Assembly (NCBI GenBank): GCA_016490735.1
Contig: JAEMWC010000623.1
Span: 125,001 to 189,000 of the forward strand
Length of the DNA: 64,000 nucleotides
Direction of reading: 5' to 3'
Origin: Pachyseris speciosa
Taxonomy: Eukaryota; Cnidaria; Anthozoa; Scleractinia; Pachyseridae
A program made the position numbers and the translations under genes. Positions 1 through 11,695 of this stretch are shown one piece after another. The notes beneath the pieces are model-generated. The model ran no database searches. It saw only the letters and a program-made list of their open reading frames with translations, and was not told the origin of the DNA. Numbering within the stretch: position 1 is the stretch's first letter; each line of letters opens with the position of its first letter.

Positions 1-1869
1 ATGTTAAAAGTACAATGTTAAAAAAGAAAGAAAGGAAAAGAACTGGTCAAGCATCCCTATCCTGTTTTTAATTCACCACAAAATATATACCTTCCGGAAT
101 ATGACTATTAAATAATACACGCATTGCTGTTTCAAGTAAATAAATTGAATTAGTAAAATAAAAGTGAGATACAAATTCAATTAAAGAAACTGGAAATCCA
201 TGCCATGATGGAAGTTAAATGTTCTTTTAACTCATTGGTCGGAGGTTCTTGCTGTTATGACCCCAGAGAGAGGAACAAATCAGCTGAGGTTATCCCATTC
301 CTAAATTGCAAGAGGAACATTGCTGGACACAAGTCTTCATTGTCAATAACTGTAGAAACCGAAATTGAACTTATTCTGATTAGAACGGCGATCTCCTTCA
401 CCACGGAGTTAAACCTTTCGGAATTGATCAGTTGTCCCCTACACCGCTCGTCTTTGGGCATTGGCTGGCGTCGAGGATCAAGTATGTGCCAAATTCCTCC
501 GCCCATATCGAACCACGACAGCGAGGCCCAAAAAGTCGCAAAAGCAGAGAGAGGACTTGCCAAAAAATCCTGCCATTTGATATCTAAGAAACTGGCATTA
601 TTTACTCCACTTGGTTTAGGTGTGTTCATTACCTTTAACATATAGCTAGCTGTAAACTGATGTCTGATGTAACTCTTTACGTTTTTGTAAATTCAGTCAT
701 TGCCAGCACAAAAGTGTTACTATACTTTCACTCCAACAGATGCTGATAAAGCCGCAATTAGATCACGCGTGAAGCTTTCAAAATAGGCTTTCATTGGCTG
801 AGAGAATCACTGATTACAGAGTTTCCTTTTTTGAAACCCTAGTTCTAGTGCTTGGGATTGTAGATCCGGGACGACTTCTTGTCCTCCTCCTCGTGAATAG
901 GCCTTAATGTTGGCTTTAAGAAAGGACCTCGCATCGTGCTAGAAAATCCTTAGTACATACAGAAATTTTTGAAACAATTTGCTCTGCAGGCATTTGCCGC
1001 AGCTGTAGACTTTTGCTCAGTGGAATGTAGACGGAAAGCGGGCTGGCCACAAAAAGAAACTCAAACGACGAGGAGCTCCCCAAACTAGAGTGGCTTTCTC
1101 TCGGAGGAAAATAAGACATCGGTAAGTCATAGTTGGAGCTTTTCCTTATTTAACGTTCAAGTTGAAGATGTATTATCCCTATTAAAAAGCGACAACTTGA
1201 TAAAGACAGCTTGACTGGCAGTACATTAAAGACCGAAACTAACCACACACTGGAAAACTCTAAAACGCGTATCAGGCGAGCATTACTGAAGTACGAGATA
1301 TACCAAGAAAGAATATTTCTATATATTGTACAGTGCGTGATATTTTGAGTGTACATCATGAGTATGAAAGCAAGCATATTTGCCCACCGCTTGGGCCAAA
1401 AGAACACGCCCCCTTTTTTTTTCCTTACAAAACAGGCACCACTTAGCGGGCAACAACATCTTCAAAACACGAAAAGTTGGCGCACTTCACTGTACTTCTG
1501 CGTAATAGTAGACGTGTGCTTGTTTTATGCGCTTGAGGTAATTTCTGGCGTTGTTCCACTTAGGCATAAGTGTTTTTATAGAGTAAACGCTTAACTGTGG
1601 AAAAACTGACAGTAATAGGAGGTATATGTTGCTGCCTGGCCTGCCCGGCCCCTACATATTGGCGCATTTCACTATGTTAGAAAGAATGAGTTTCCCATAA
1701 ACACTAGTACCCATTCAAAATGTAACTTTCTCTTTCTCTTTCGCATTCATTTTCTTTGCGTTATTTTTGTGCATGCATTAACGTTTTGGTGCTGAAAAAT
1801 ACTTCATGTAGGCCTCATATTTAGGGTTTTCTTATAGTACATGTTTAAACGGATAAGAATCGAAGTTCT
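1..1869. other. Unassigned flank, no supported gene
   Basis: No recognisable gene, RNA or repeat family. The only notable open frame is on the minus strand at 255-641 (128 codons). Its composition is protein-like (for example a WFDMGGGIWHILDPRRQPMP stretch), but an almost equally long frame lies opposite at 205-645, and I cannot match either to a family. It could be an exon or relic of a host or transposon protein; I do not call it a gene. Confidence 0.4.
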
Positions 1870-2970
1870 ATGTCTTTAAAATACACAAATTTTACTTCTC
1901 CTTCTAGGAATCAATCTCAACCCTTCCGCTTGCTGAAAGCACGCCTTGTTCAGTGGCCGTATGGTTTATCGGAGCCAGAAACTTCATTTTATTTATCATC
2001 AACCGAATTAGAAGGCACTGAGCTTAGTGCTACGGGAATTGAGTGTGAAAAACCTATTGAACACCTCAACAACTTCTTAAAAAGCAGAGACATTAGTCCA
2101 CTTAGATACTCTCTTAGGACACCTTGGAACGAGGCCAGTGCACGAACGAAAAGACAACACGAACGCAAAGCTAGACAAGCAATTTCAGCAGTCCTCGATG
2201 AAATAGCACCTAATGATGCAGATCGTCTTTGGGAGTCTATTTTGTATTCAGAAGGAAGCCAAAATGGAAGCCACTGAAGGAAGGCAGCCACTGGTTCCAG
2301 TGGCGTAGATAAAGAATTCATGGATGCTCTGGCAAACTTCTACAAAAATGCAAGCAGTTGGAATGCTCGTAGGCAGATACTGTCTATTATGACGGATAAA
2401 GTAAGCTTGGCAACAATTCAGCAATGGATCCCAGGTCTGACTAGGTATCATTTCACAGTCGCCAGGCAGCATGCTATAATCCATGGCAGTGGAACACCGG
2501 TGACTATCAATACACGAACAAAGTCAGTCATACCCGAAGCAAAATTGGTCAATTTCCTAGATTTTATCACAAGTTCCCATGTTATTCAACATGTCCCATT
2601 CGGAGCCAGAACAATAACGTTGTCTACTAATGAGGTCATTCAAGTTCCAAATGTGGTGCGCAATATGTTCCTGAGCGAATTGTTTGCCAGTGCCAGGAAT
2701 ATTCCGCGGAGCAGAATTTTACCCCCATGAGTCGCAGAACCCTTTTACGAATTAATTCTGCATGTATGTTCAGCTTCGACTAGAAAGTCGCTTCAAGGGC
2801 TAGATGATATAAGCTCTGCCGGAACGCAGGCATCTGAGGATCTTAAAGAGGTTGCCCACAGGCTGGGAGAAATTGGGAATGGGTCATACATGGGCCAAAC
2901 GGCAAAAGGAAACATTGAAGGAGGCAAAGCTGTACCTGAAGACTGACTACAAGGTATGATGAGAAAACGT
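1870..2970 (+). pseudogene. Decayed repeated cnidarian-type gene family, N-terminal block
   Basis: Two consecutive frames (1870-2277 and 2320-2730) plus an unstarted continuation to about 2945 form one continuous protein block broken by a TGA at 2275 and later by a stop near 2728. Recognisable stretches include TPWNEASARTKRQHERKA, SSWNARRQILSIM, IQQWIPGLTRYHF, HVIQHVPFGARTITLS and CSASTRKSLQGLDDISSAG. I recognise these as the N-terminal half of an uncharacterised multicopy family I associate with cnidarian genomes; family placement is from memory and unchecked. In-frame stops mean it is not expressed as one protein. The frame is lost at about 2945, where the block is interrupted by about 600 bp of other sequence, which could be an intron or an insertion. 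Confidence 0.55.
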
Positions 2971-3564
2971 TAAAATTAAATATTTGATTCTGTCACACAT
3001 TTTGTGACGCCGTTAAATGCACATGCTTAGCGGTAAGGTATAGACTGATGGAAGAAGTGCTACACGCGCGCACGTACTCACTGTACAGTATCTGTATTTC
3101 AGATACTGTGGATAACTTTAAACAACTGGGCTGAGTTGCTCGAGGCATGGTTAGTGTTTAGCATTGGTTCAGATGTCTTAAAACCTATAGGTTGTCATGG
3201 CATTTAACCCAGGTTAGCGTTAACCACGCTTCGAGGAACCGGGCCCTGATTAATAAAAGGTGTTAAGATATTTTTAGTTAAGCAGGACGGGAAAATACTG
3301 AGAGAATCATGCTGCATAGGAATCACTCTTCTAGAGTTCAAATGGTATTCAACGTTAATTTAATCTCTTCTTCTCCCAGTCTTTAGGTCCCGGGAGGAAG
3401 GGGTCGGTTTTCGATCAGAAAATAGGGACAAAGAAATAAAATGTGGGGTGTAAAACGGAATTCAGAAAAGATTAGGGTAATCATTCTAAACCTAAAATCA
3501 CTGATATGGATCTTTAGGTTTGCAATCACCATGTGCATTCTTATCGCTTAGGTTCACGTATCTG

Positions 3565-4250
3565 AGAGTTCACGCATTCCAGATCACTGCAGCGTTTTCG
3601 CCCTCAGTGACACTCAAGATCCTGATTACCAGGCTACATGCACTCATGATCACAACGATCTGTGTGGGCAGCGTAATGGTCTTACTGAAACAATAGAGGA
3701 GATAGAGCAAGCAATAGAAAAAGACAAAGTTAAATCCTGAAGATCTTTCCAAAGGTGAAATGCACGATGAACTGGCCTTCATGACTGGAAGGGCAAAACG
3801 TGATGTACGTGCGTGGAAATCTCATTTGCTGCGCGCGGAGAACCAAGACAAGGCAAGACTAGACATCCTTCAAGACCTCAATGACGTCTCTGTTCTACTA
3901 ATACAGGATTGGGCAATGCAGTTCATGCCTCGGAAATACCGTGAAAGCCAAACTGACTGGTTTGGTAAAAGGAGAATTCCCTGGCACGTGACCGTGGCTA
4001 TGCGAAAAAGGTAGTACCAGTGAGGGATCGTACGAAACACTGACGCTATGTCATGTGTTTAAAAGCTGCAGACAAGATGGCTGTGCTGTGCTGGCTGTGA
4101 TGTCTGATGTTCTCAAATATTTGAAGGTTGTTATGCCACAGCTACAATCCGGTGGTGAGAGTTACTTCGTGTGGACCCCCCACAGCTCCAACCTTTTCGA
4201 ATATCAAGCTGGAAGGAGTGAGTTCAATCTGGAATGTAGATTACAGTGAC
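3565..4250 (+). pseudogene. Same decayed family, middle block (DWAM...KYRE motif)
   Basis: A frame from 3569 encodes a Cys/His-rich segment (DHCSVFALSDTQDPDYQATC, then THDHNDLCGQ) and stops at 3738. The next frame, 3760-4014, encodes AWKSHLLRAENQDKARLDIL, then VSVLLIQDWAMQFMPRKYRE and SQTDWFGKRRIPWHV. A third frame from 4055 (CRQDGCAVLAVMSDVLKYLK) continues the similarity. The acidic DWAM-KYRE block looks like a DDE-type nuclease/transposase core motif, but that is inference. The following conserved block expected around 4140-4250 is not seen, and stops plus frame changes make this non-functional. Confidence 0.5.
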
Positions 4251-4439
4251 AAGGGAATACGCCTTTGGAGAGCATACAAAATCGGCTAAGGAAAACTCAT
4301 TTCCTGGGAGAAACTGAACATTCCTCACATTTCAGGGGTTCCGTGCTTAACAGAAGTAAACAAAGAAGGTGTTTCAGAAGATTTCACCTCTTTAAAACCC
4401 AAGCGTAAAGAAACTGCCCAAAGGCAAGCCACTGATGTT

Positions 4440-5365
4440 GAGGATTCCAGTGAAAGCTCTAGTAGCGAAACAGAAAAAGAAGACATGAGTACTCGTATAT
4501 TTTCATGCCCAGGAGAGGGATGTCTCAAACGTTACCAACGTTACTAATATATCTGCAACAGCGCCTGGACTCCGGGAAGCACGTACGTGCTCTTGAAAGA
4601 GAACCACTCCTAGATCAAGCAGTTTATGGCTATGCAGAGAGATTGGAAGTTCAAACGGCTGGCATACCCAGTGTTAGAAATGTACAAGAAGTGTCAAAAG
4701 AAGTGCCATTACAACCCATTCTCCCTATGGGCTGGGCGTTGAGATTATCTGGAATAACAAGAAAGCGTTTCACTGCAAGAAAGAAGGAGTACCTTACCAC
4801 AATGTTTACTATTGGCGAGACTGCGGGCTGCAAAGCTGATCTAGTTATTGTTGCAAGAGATATGAGGAACTCCAGAGGAAGTGACGGTGAGTGATTATTT
4901 GGCAGCGATGAGTTCCTCACCAGCCAACAAATAACTGGCTTTTTCAGTCGTCTTGCTGCTAAAAAGAGTTTTTCGGTCATGGATGGCACAGACAAAAATG
5001 ACGCCGAAGATGCAAAGTTCGAGAGTTGCCTTGAAGAGCTTACAAATGAAGTATGGAGGGAAGTTTCATTACAACATCCAATTGTGTTTGACTGTCACAA
5101 TATATGTGACCTTGTAAAGCAAGGCAAACTGAACAAATTTAACATACCAATGCTCAAGAGAATGTGCGAGCACTTTGATGTAGATGTCAGTGAAATAACA
5201 TTTAGACTCAAGAGGCCCTACGTTGAAAAATTGTTTTCGTTTTGTAGCAGCTTCTCATGTCAGCAGTGCTCGTGGTATTTTCCGTTGGTACTGAACGGAA
5301 TGTTTTTAGCACTGAGAAATAATGCTTTGGTCGGTAATTTACCTTTAATTTTCGCGTCAACCTAA
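4440..5365 (+). pseudogene. Same decayed family, C-terminal zinc-finger block
   Basis: At about 4500-4540 a C2H2-like start (SCPGEGCLKRY) is visible in one frame. The frame 4505-4894 continues with GKHVRALEREPLLDQAVYGY, LPMGWALRLS and ITRKRFTARKKEYLTTMF, the C-terminal region of the same family. The next frame, 4979-5365, gives HPIVFDCHNICDLVKQGKLN and MLKRMCEHFDVDVSEITFRL, a predicted helical tail. Frame changes near 4540, 4895 and 4979 and weak zinc ligands show decay. Together with the two blocks upstream, this is a single degenerate copy of about 3.4 kb. Confidence 0.5.
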
Positions 5366-8300
5366 ACTAGGCATAAGTGTAGTTGAGCGGGTGCCGTGTC
5401 TTTTCAAGGGAGTTAATTTTCGCGCTCGCCCATCTGAAGATAGTTGAGAAAAGAGAAAAAGTCCACATTTCGGTGACGCCTCCGTTGAAAAAAAAAAACA
5501 CACTTAAACCACGCCCGAAAAACAAGATTCTGTGCCTTGGTTAAAAGTACCAATGCCCCCTAAGCCTGACAGATGAAGTTTAACTCTGAAGCAAAGTGCG
5601 GAGGACTAATGGTCAAACAGTTTGCGAAGTTTAACTGCCAGTGTGCGCAAATTAACTTCCACCTTTTTGTTTAGAATAGAGAACTTCCTTCGGTGGAAGA
5701 CTGGCGAAAAATGTGTTGATTAATGTGTAACATCTACACGTTGCAGTGCGCTTCTAGAATCCTAGGCTAGTCAACTTACGTAATGAAATAAAAGAATGGC
5801 GAAGAATGTGTTAATTAATGTGTTGATTAATTTTTACTTAATTTTTTAACACCAGAAATGTATTTATCATCATTATTATTATTATTTATTATTCTTATTA
5901 TTGTTATTATTATTCGCTGCTGCAGTCGCTTCGGAAAAAAAACAATTCAATAAAGAACTGTGGGTATTAGTCTTTTGAGCCAACAGTTGTAACAAAGAAC
6001 AAAGATTACGTTATCCCGGATAAGCATATCACGTGAGCAGTTTGTATAATTATAAAGCCAAAATTGTTACACCAATTCGTTGGCCCTTAAAACAAAAGTA
6101 CTAACATGAATTCGGAGGACGAATGTTTTAAGTGATCTGGAACCATTCCCGACCCCACTCCACCCCACCCTTTCCTTCCCTACTGCCATCGCTCTTAGTA
6201 ATTTGCATATTGGCTGTCATGCAACATTGTCAGGCTTTCGATTCCTTCTTTTTCCGTCAATAATGGATAAAGAAAGTGAGGAGAAAAGAGAAATTCTTAT
6301 TATAAAGCAAGATTCGAGCATTATCGAAGGCCTTGAAGCTGTAATTCTCGTTCCACATGTCGCATCCGCTTGTTTGCACTGGCGTAAATTTGATTCCGCC
6401 AACACAACGTCATGATCGAAATTCGCTAACTTTAACAACATTTTGTGAACATCTGAACGGAGAACCCAGCCTGATATTAAGGTAAAAAGTACATCAAGAC
6501 CTTTGCTATTGAAAGCTTAAGTTTGAGAAGATTTCGAGTCATATCGCATGGTGAAATGTGTCCATGACCTTTGGCACTATATTGCAGAGTTCGAAGGCTG
6601 TAAAAACACGCCGCTTATTTTAGATTGTTTAAATTTCCCAGATATCACCAGAACCACAAATTTATCGCATATCAAATCAGAGAAAGCTTGTTTCTCGATA
6701 TCCCGAATTCCTGATTTCCTCCGCTCCTTCTAAAACAAACGCGAACACGTTTAAAAGTGATGATTTTTCGGTTTTAAATTCAATTATTTTTTAGTTCGCA
6801 AGGCTTTGATCGATTTTCCTGATATTCTCAAAACACAAATGCTTCTGGCCAATTTAAGGCACATCATGATTCTTACCTTTCTAAAACCGTATTATGGACA
6901 AAAAATGAAAGGAATTGACCTCGCCAAGTTTCGCCAGAAAATTAGATTTTGCTCGATTTTTCCTGACCCGTCGTTCTCAATGATTCTCCTTTGATAAGTG
7001 AAGAATGAAATTTACAATAGTACCAGACTTTTCGTCTGCATATAAATCCTTTTTTTCTTTGCATAATCATAAATTTTAGTTTGTATTATGCATTCCTTTT
7101 AAGATCAAGTTACAGAAGACTTCAAAACTGCAGCTGCTTATTCCTGAGAGAATAGAATTTAAATAAATATTAAACTACGGTAAGTTACATGTATAATAAT
7201 TTTATATTTATTGCATGTATGGTGATTTGAATGGAATTCGGTTTTTTGTTGACTTTTGCATGCACTTGTAACACAAGGATCCAGGTATTGTGATGTCTAT
7301 GAAAATGGTATTGTTGGGATAACGTTGGTCTGAAATCCAGTGGAACACAATATCAACTTGTTTTGTTTTCGACGGTTGAAAGTTGTATCCTCCAGCAAGT
7401 CTACATGTTTGAAGTCTAGTATACACTGTACCTTTTCTTCCGAAATTGATACTATATCTTAGTAAGAAACACCATTCAACGTCGTTGTTCAGCTTTGCTT
7501 AATATATTTGTTAATAAACCTTAACTGACTGTAGTTGAATTTTGTTTTCTAAGGAACTCATTGTTTAGTGAAATATCCTAGTTGAATTTTCACTTTTCCA
7601 GCCATAGATTAGTATTTCTTAATGATTCTTAATAAGCCAGTGAGACACGCAATTTATGTACTACAATTTTCATGCAGTAGCAACATAAATGTGAAACTGC
7701 AGAGGAATTATGTGGAGACTTTGGCAGATTTAGTTTTAAATATTTTATTGTCTAAGCAGCTATACTGTAAATGTAACTCTGTTACCCCAGTGTTGTTCAT
7801 CATGAATTCCAAATTCTATTTTTTTTTAATTTTATTTACAGCATCGTAATATATTATCAGTGTGATTAAAATTGTAGTTTATTAATTTGTGTTGATCAAA
7901 GCATCTACCCATTCCATAAACAGTAGAGATTAACATGTTATTTTAGCTCTAAACGATCAGGTGCGGACCTTTTTTTCGTCTTTTCTATGGACATTTATGT
8001 CAAAATTGCTAAGCATTTATTTTTCAAGCTTAATACAAGATATTTGTCACTTGCCTATTTTCTCCACCTTCTCCAAGAATCTTCGAAGAAACATTATTAC
8101 GTATTGTACTTTGTTTTCTTGTAATGTTTGTTTTTGAGGTTTCTGAACAGCGGTCAATTCCTGTTGACTGCTCTAAAAGATCTTTTTTGTCATTTCTACG
8201 GGCATTTATGTCATTTATAAATACCGATTTTTTTCACCTTTCCATACTATTTTCTGCAGCATTGCATCTGTAACTTCAGTGAGGTCAGATGGGAGATATG

Positions 8301-8936
8301 AAAAGCACACTACTACATGTAAATGCCTTAAGAAAATGCTTTAGGAGCTCCGCTTTTAGGCTTGGCTAAATATATGTATTAGTGTAAATATTGACACTGT
8401 GTTTTCCCCAGGTACTGACAGCCCAGTTGGGAGTCCTGGGTTTTCCACCTCATCAAACGCAACCTCAGCAGGAGCACATTTTGCCTTTTCAAAGGTTGGG
8501 AAGTAGGTATTGACTTGAGGTTATGTCTATAAAAGTGTCGATAAAAGTGTTACAAGGGTAGAGCAATGCTCAGTCGACCTATCTCTAAAAACAAAACAAC
8601 ATTGCCAGTGATCATCTAGAAGCAGACAGTAGTGAGTTGAGGGACTCACACAGCCTAAAATTTGTGAGTCCCAGAGGCAAGAGGATGGGTCCCACACCCT
8701 GGAGTTTGAGTCCTGCACCCGTCAGAACATTTGAATTCAGCTCTTTTTGCAACAAGTTTGACTCGAATAAATTTGTGCCGGACATCACCTGTAAGACGAT
8801 TTCTGAAAGGAGTGAAGATGTTATTAAGCGGCTGTCGCTATGGCGACAACCCGCTTCTTGTATTACCCTTTTTTCTCGTCGTTTTGACCTTCAGTCGTCT
8901 CATACCCTGCTTGGCCAGAGGAAGAAACAATGACAA
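5366..8936. other. AT-rich intergenic DNA
   Basis: No supported gene. A short imperfect TTA/ATT microsatellite lies at about 5,866-5,913. All open frames are under 76 codons and lack recognisable motifs. Slightly GC-richer sequence at 8,630-8,900 contains short duplicated words (GAGTCC/GTGAGTCCC) but nothing I can name. Confidence 0.5.
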
Positions 8937-9050
8937 GTAAATAAATAAATTTGTTATCAACGGGCGACAGGACTTGAACGCACGACCTTCAGATCTCAAC
9001 GCCCATGTTTGCACCTTATCCAATTGGGCCACTTGCTCATCAGTTACGTT
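8937..9050 (-). mobile_element. Short tRNA-derived SINE fragment
   Basis: On the minus strand, TGGCCCAATTGG fits an RNA polymerase III A box and GCGTTCAAGTCC fits a B box, spaced as in a tRNA. The head is followed by a short TTTATTTATTT tail towards 8,937. The acceptor stem does not pair and the anticodon arm is disrupted, so this is a SINE head, not a tRNA gene. Confidence 0.55.
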
Positions 9051-10782
9051 AGCCAGATAACTTTGTAATGATTAAAGTGAGTGGTCACCAAAAACCTTAC
9101 AAAACACGCGAAGAATATTAAAGATCTTCAAAAATAATATGTTTAGCGCGGAATACACTTTGGACAGATTAAGATTTATAATTATTTTTTACTTGTTATA
9201 GTGTAATAAGACAATTCGTTTCGAATTAGCTAACTTTTTTACCTTCATGCTTAGCTAAACGGCAAACAGCTTATTACATGTAAATTAATATTCAAAATGA
9301 GTTTTTTCAGTGAAATTTGTTGCGTGCGCAAATATTTGTATTTCACTTTACAAGGGAGGGCAAACTCTTGTGCATTTCAAGATTAAACTGTTCGTTATTG
9401 TTAAGAAAAAGAAGGGGCCATAGAATGCTGCTTACCGGTATAAATTATTACTCATCGTGGCCAAAAATAAATCATACCAATAGACATTGACCTACTCTGT
9501 ACGCCCAAATTACGCACTCCCCTCAACATCGCAAATTACAACGAATAGTTACGTCTATGTGATCGTCAAGAAAATTATGCACAAGTTGTGTCAATCATCG
9601 CCTCTCCCAAATACTTAGAATTCCACCAACACAGTCGGCAACAAAATTACTTGAGACAGCACACCAAAAGGCTTCTTTGTACTTTTGGCAGCTCTCCGTC
9701 CCTTTTTCAGTGTTGTTTCTCGCAATTCTTTTACCAGAACCTGTGACTCAACAATGGGAGACAGCGGGAAAGGGTTCAAAAGTTTTTCAGCAATTTTGTC
9801 GTTAGCAGTAGTATTTATTTATTTGCCACACAAAATGGACTTACAATGATTGATAAATTCCCTGTAAGGGAACCTAATTAAAACCATGGGGCTTGTAGGA
9901 CAAGGGATAAAAGATGACTAAACCTAGACAACACGGCAGGAAGGTAACATTTAAGATCATCTGTTGTGAGGTATTATAACAAATTCAAATGAAATGCCTT
10001 TAATAATTGATGTTGCTTTTAATTTTGATTTTCTTTATTTTAATAACAGTTTATTAATGAGTGTGTTTGTTAATCAGTCTTTGGCATCAACACAAGAGAA
10101 ACTACACCAGGTATGAACAGTTTTCCTGGTGGTTACCTAATAATAATTTTTTTTGTCACTGCTAAGTCAGTAGATGACCTTCTTGTATGTTAATATTTAA
10201 TGCAGGTTGCAAAGTGGCTTTCAGTGAGGAATAATAACTATTGCTTTCTGTCATTTCTTTTATCATACTCAAAGATAACTCATTACTAACTTAAAAGTAG
10301 CTAGATGATGAATAAAATGTTGTTCCAAAATGTTAGGGATGGTAATAATGTGTCAATTAAGTATTGCTCAACAGATAGTTTTTAGTTACTGTATTTGGTG
10401 CAAGCAGTAACAGAACCAAACTCTGGTGCACAGATAATTTGGGTCCTGTTATTTCTGATCTCACAGCAAAGTAAATGGGTTGGCCTTTCAAGTTTGGGCG
10501 ACCAGGGAAGTAAAACGGCAGACTACAGAACTTTTCTTTGTTTTCTGGCAATAAAACCTATTCTGATGAACTGTTGCTCCTTTCTTAGGTGTGGACAACT
10601 AAAAATTTAATAAAATTTCTTGTTGGTAATCATTAAGCTACAGCTTCCCTTCCTTGTAAGGTTTGGTACTGTCGTCGAAAACAACTTTGTCTGGTGACAG
10701 AAGATATGTTGCTGTTAAAAATTGTTTTTAATTTTACAATGTAGTCAGTGGTAACCCATGTGGAGTACAGATCAGTAACCAA

Positions 10783-10784
<2 letters not shown>
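9051..10784. other. Intergenic DNA
   Basis: No gene, RNA or clear repeat is supported. Sequence is AT-rich. Around 9,815-9,900 there is a TTTATT-rich stretch followed by ATGGACTTACAATG that resembles the 3' ends of other short interspersed repeats here (compare 58,440-58,560), but the similarity is weak. Confidence 0.4.

Positions 10785-10850
<66 letters not shown>
10785..10850. repeat. (CT)n microsatellite
   Basis: An almost perfect CT dinucleotide run of about 65 bp. The serine/leucine open frame crossing it is an artefact of the repeat. Confidence 0.95.
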
Positions 10851-11380
10851 GTTACAGATCGGATTACCTCACAATGATGAGTATAACTCAATGGAGCACA
10901 TTTCAGGTAATTCAAATGTATTCCATACGGTACTTAGTGGACTGCCGATATAACGAAGCCCATTAAAAAGAATCTCTGTTATGGCAAAAAGTATTCCTCA
11001 GCCTGGCCAAAGTTGTACGTACAGTAAAATACGTGGAGCTCAATCCCATCATAGCAAACTCAGGTATACAACTGCAACAAATTCCCAGATGTCATAGCAA
11101 ACACATCCCAGAAGCCTGAACTTTCATTTTACCGTAACATACATGTACATGTTACAAATGAATAAATGTTACCACGGAACTGAAATTTGGCTATACAAGT
11201 GGAAGCAGACAAATACAGCATAGTATGAATGTTATTTGATCCCGTACGAAATGGGAAGCGCTTTTGCAGCGCTGAAAAAAAAGCTTCGAGAAGCGCTGCA
11301 AAACCGCTCTAAAGAGGCTGGCTGCAGCAGTCGCAAATTTTGGCTGCTAAGGCAGCCGTTTAAAAGGCTTAAACAGCGAT

Positions 11381-11382
<2 letters not shown>

Positions 11383-11418
<36 letters not shown>

Positions 11419-11695
11419 CCTTTATTTACGCTCGGCAGTATTTACAGCACAAAGACTAGTGGGGCCGAGCAAATGTAGAAACAAATTCTAATCAACAAAT
11501 AAACATGATAAGAATCCCAACTGGCTCGAGGCAAACCAGTCAGCTATTTACAAGGATGAGCGAGGAGTTGAAACAAGCACTAGCCAGAACAACGACAGCT
11601 GGCAGCCGGAGCGGGATTTGAAGCTGGGTGACCGCATTGAAATCCAGCGCCCTAAAGCACTCGGCCATCCTGCCTCCTGAACAGTTTGACAGCCG
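11383..11695 (-). mobile_element. tRNA-derived SINE with (ATT)n tail
   Basis: Reading the minus strand from about 11,695, the head contains ATGGCCGAGTGCTTTAGGGC (A-box region) and AGCTTCAAATCCCGC (B-box region). A body of about 200 bp follows, carrying the complementary words GCTCGGCC and GCCGAGC. It ends in AATAAAGG and a pure ATT trinucleotide tail at 11,383-11,418. Order and length (about 310 bp) are those of a tRNA-derived SINE. It is non-autonomous and would depend on a LINE; no target duplication was clear to me. Confidence 0.65.

Noticed and set aside
8955..9035. Functional tRNA gene
   Set aside because: A and B boxes are present, but the acceptor stem does not pair and the anticodon arm is disrupted; better explained as a SINE head.
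10748..10966. Ser/Leu repeat protein
   Set aside because: It is a CT microsatellite in frame.
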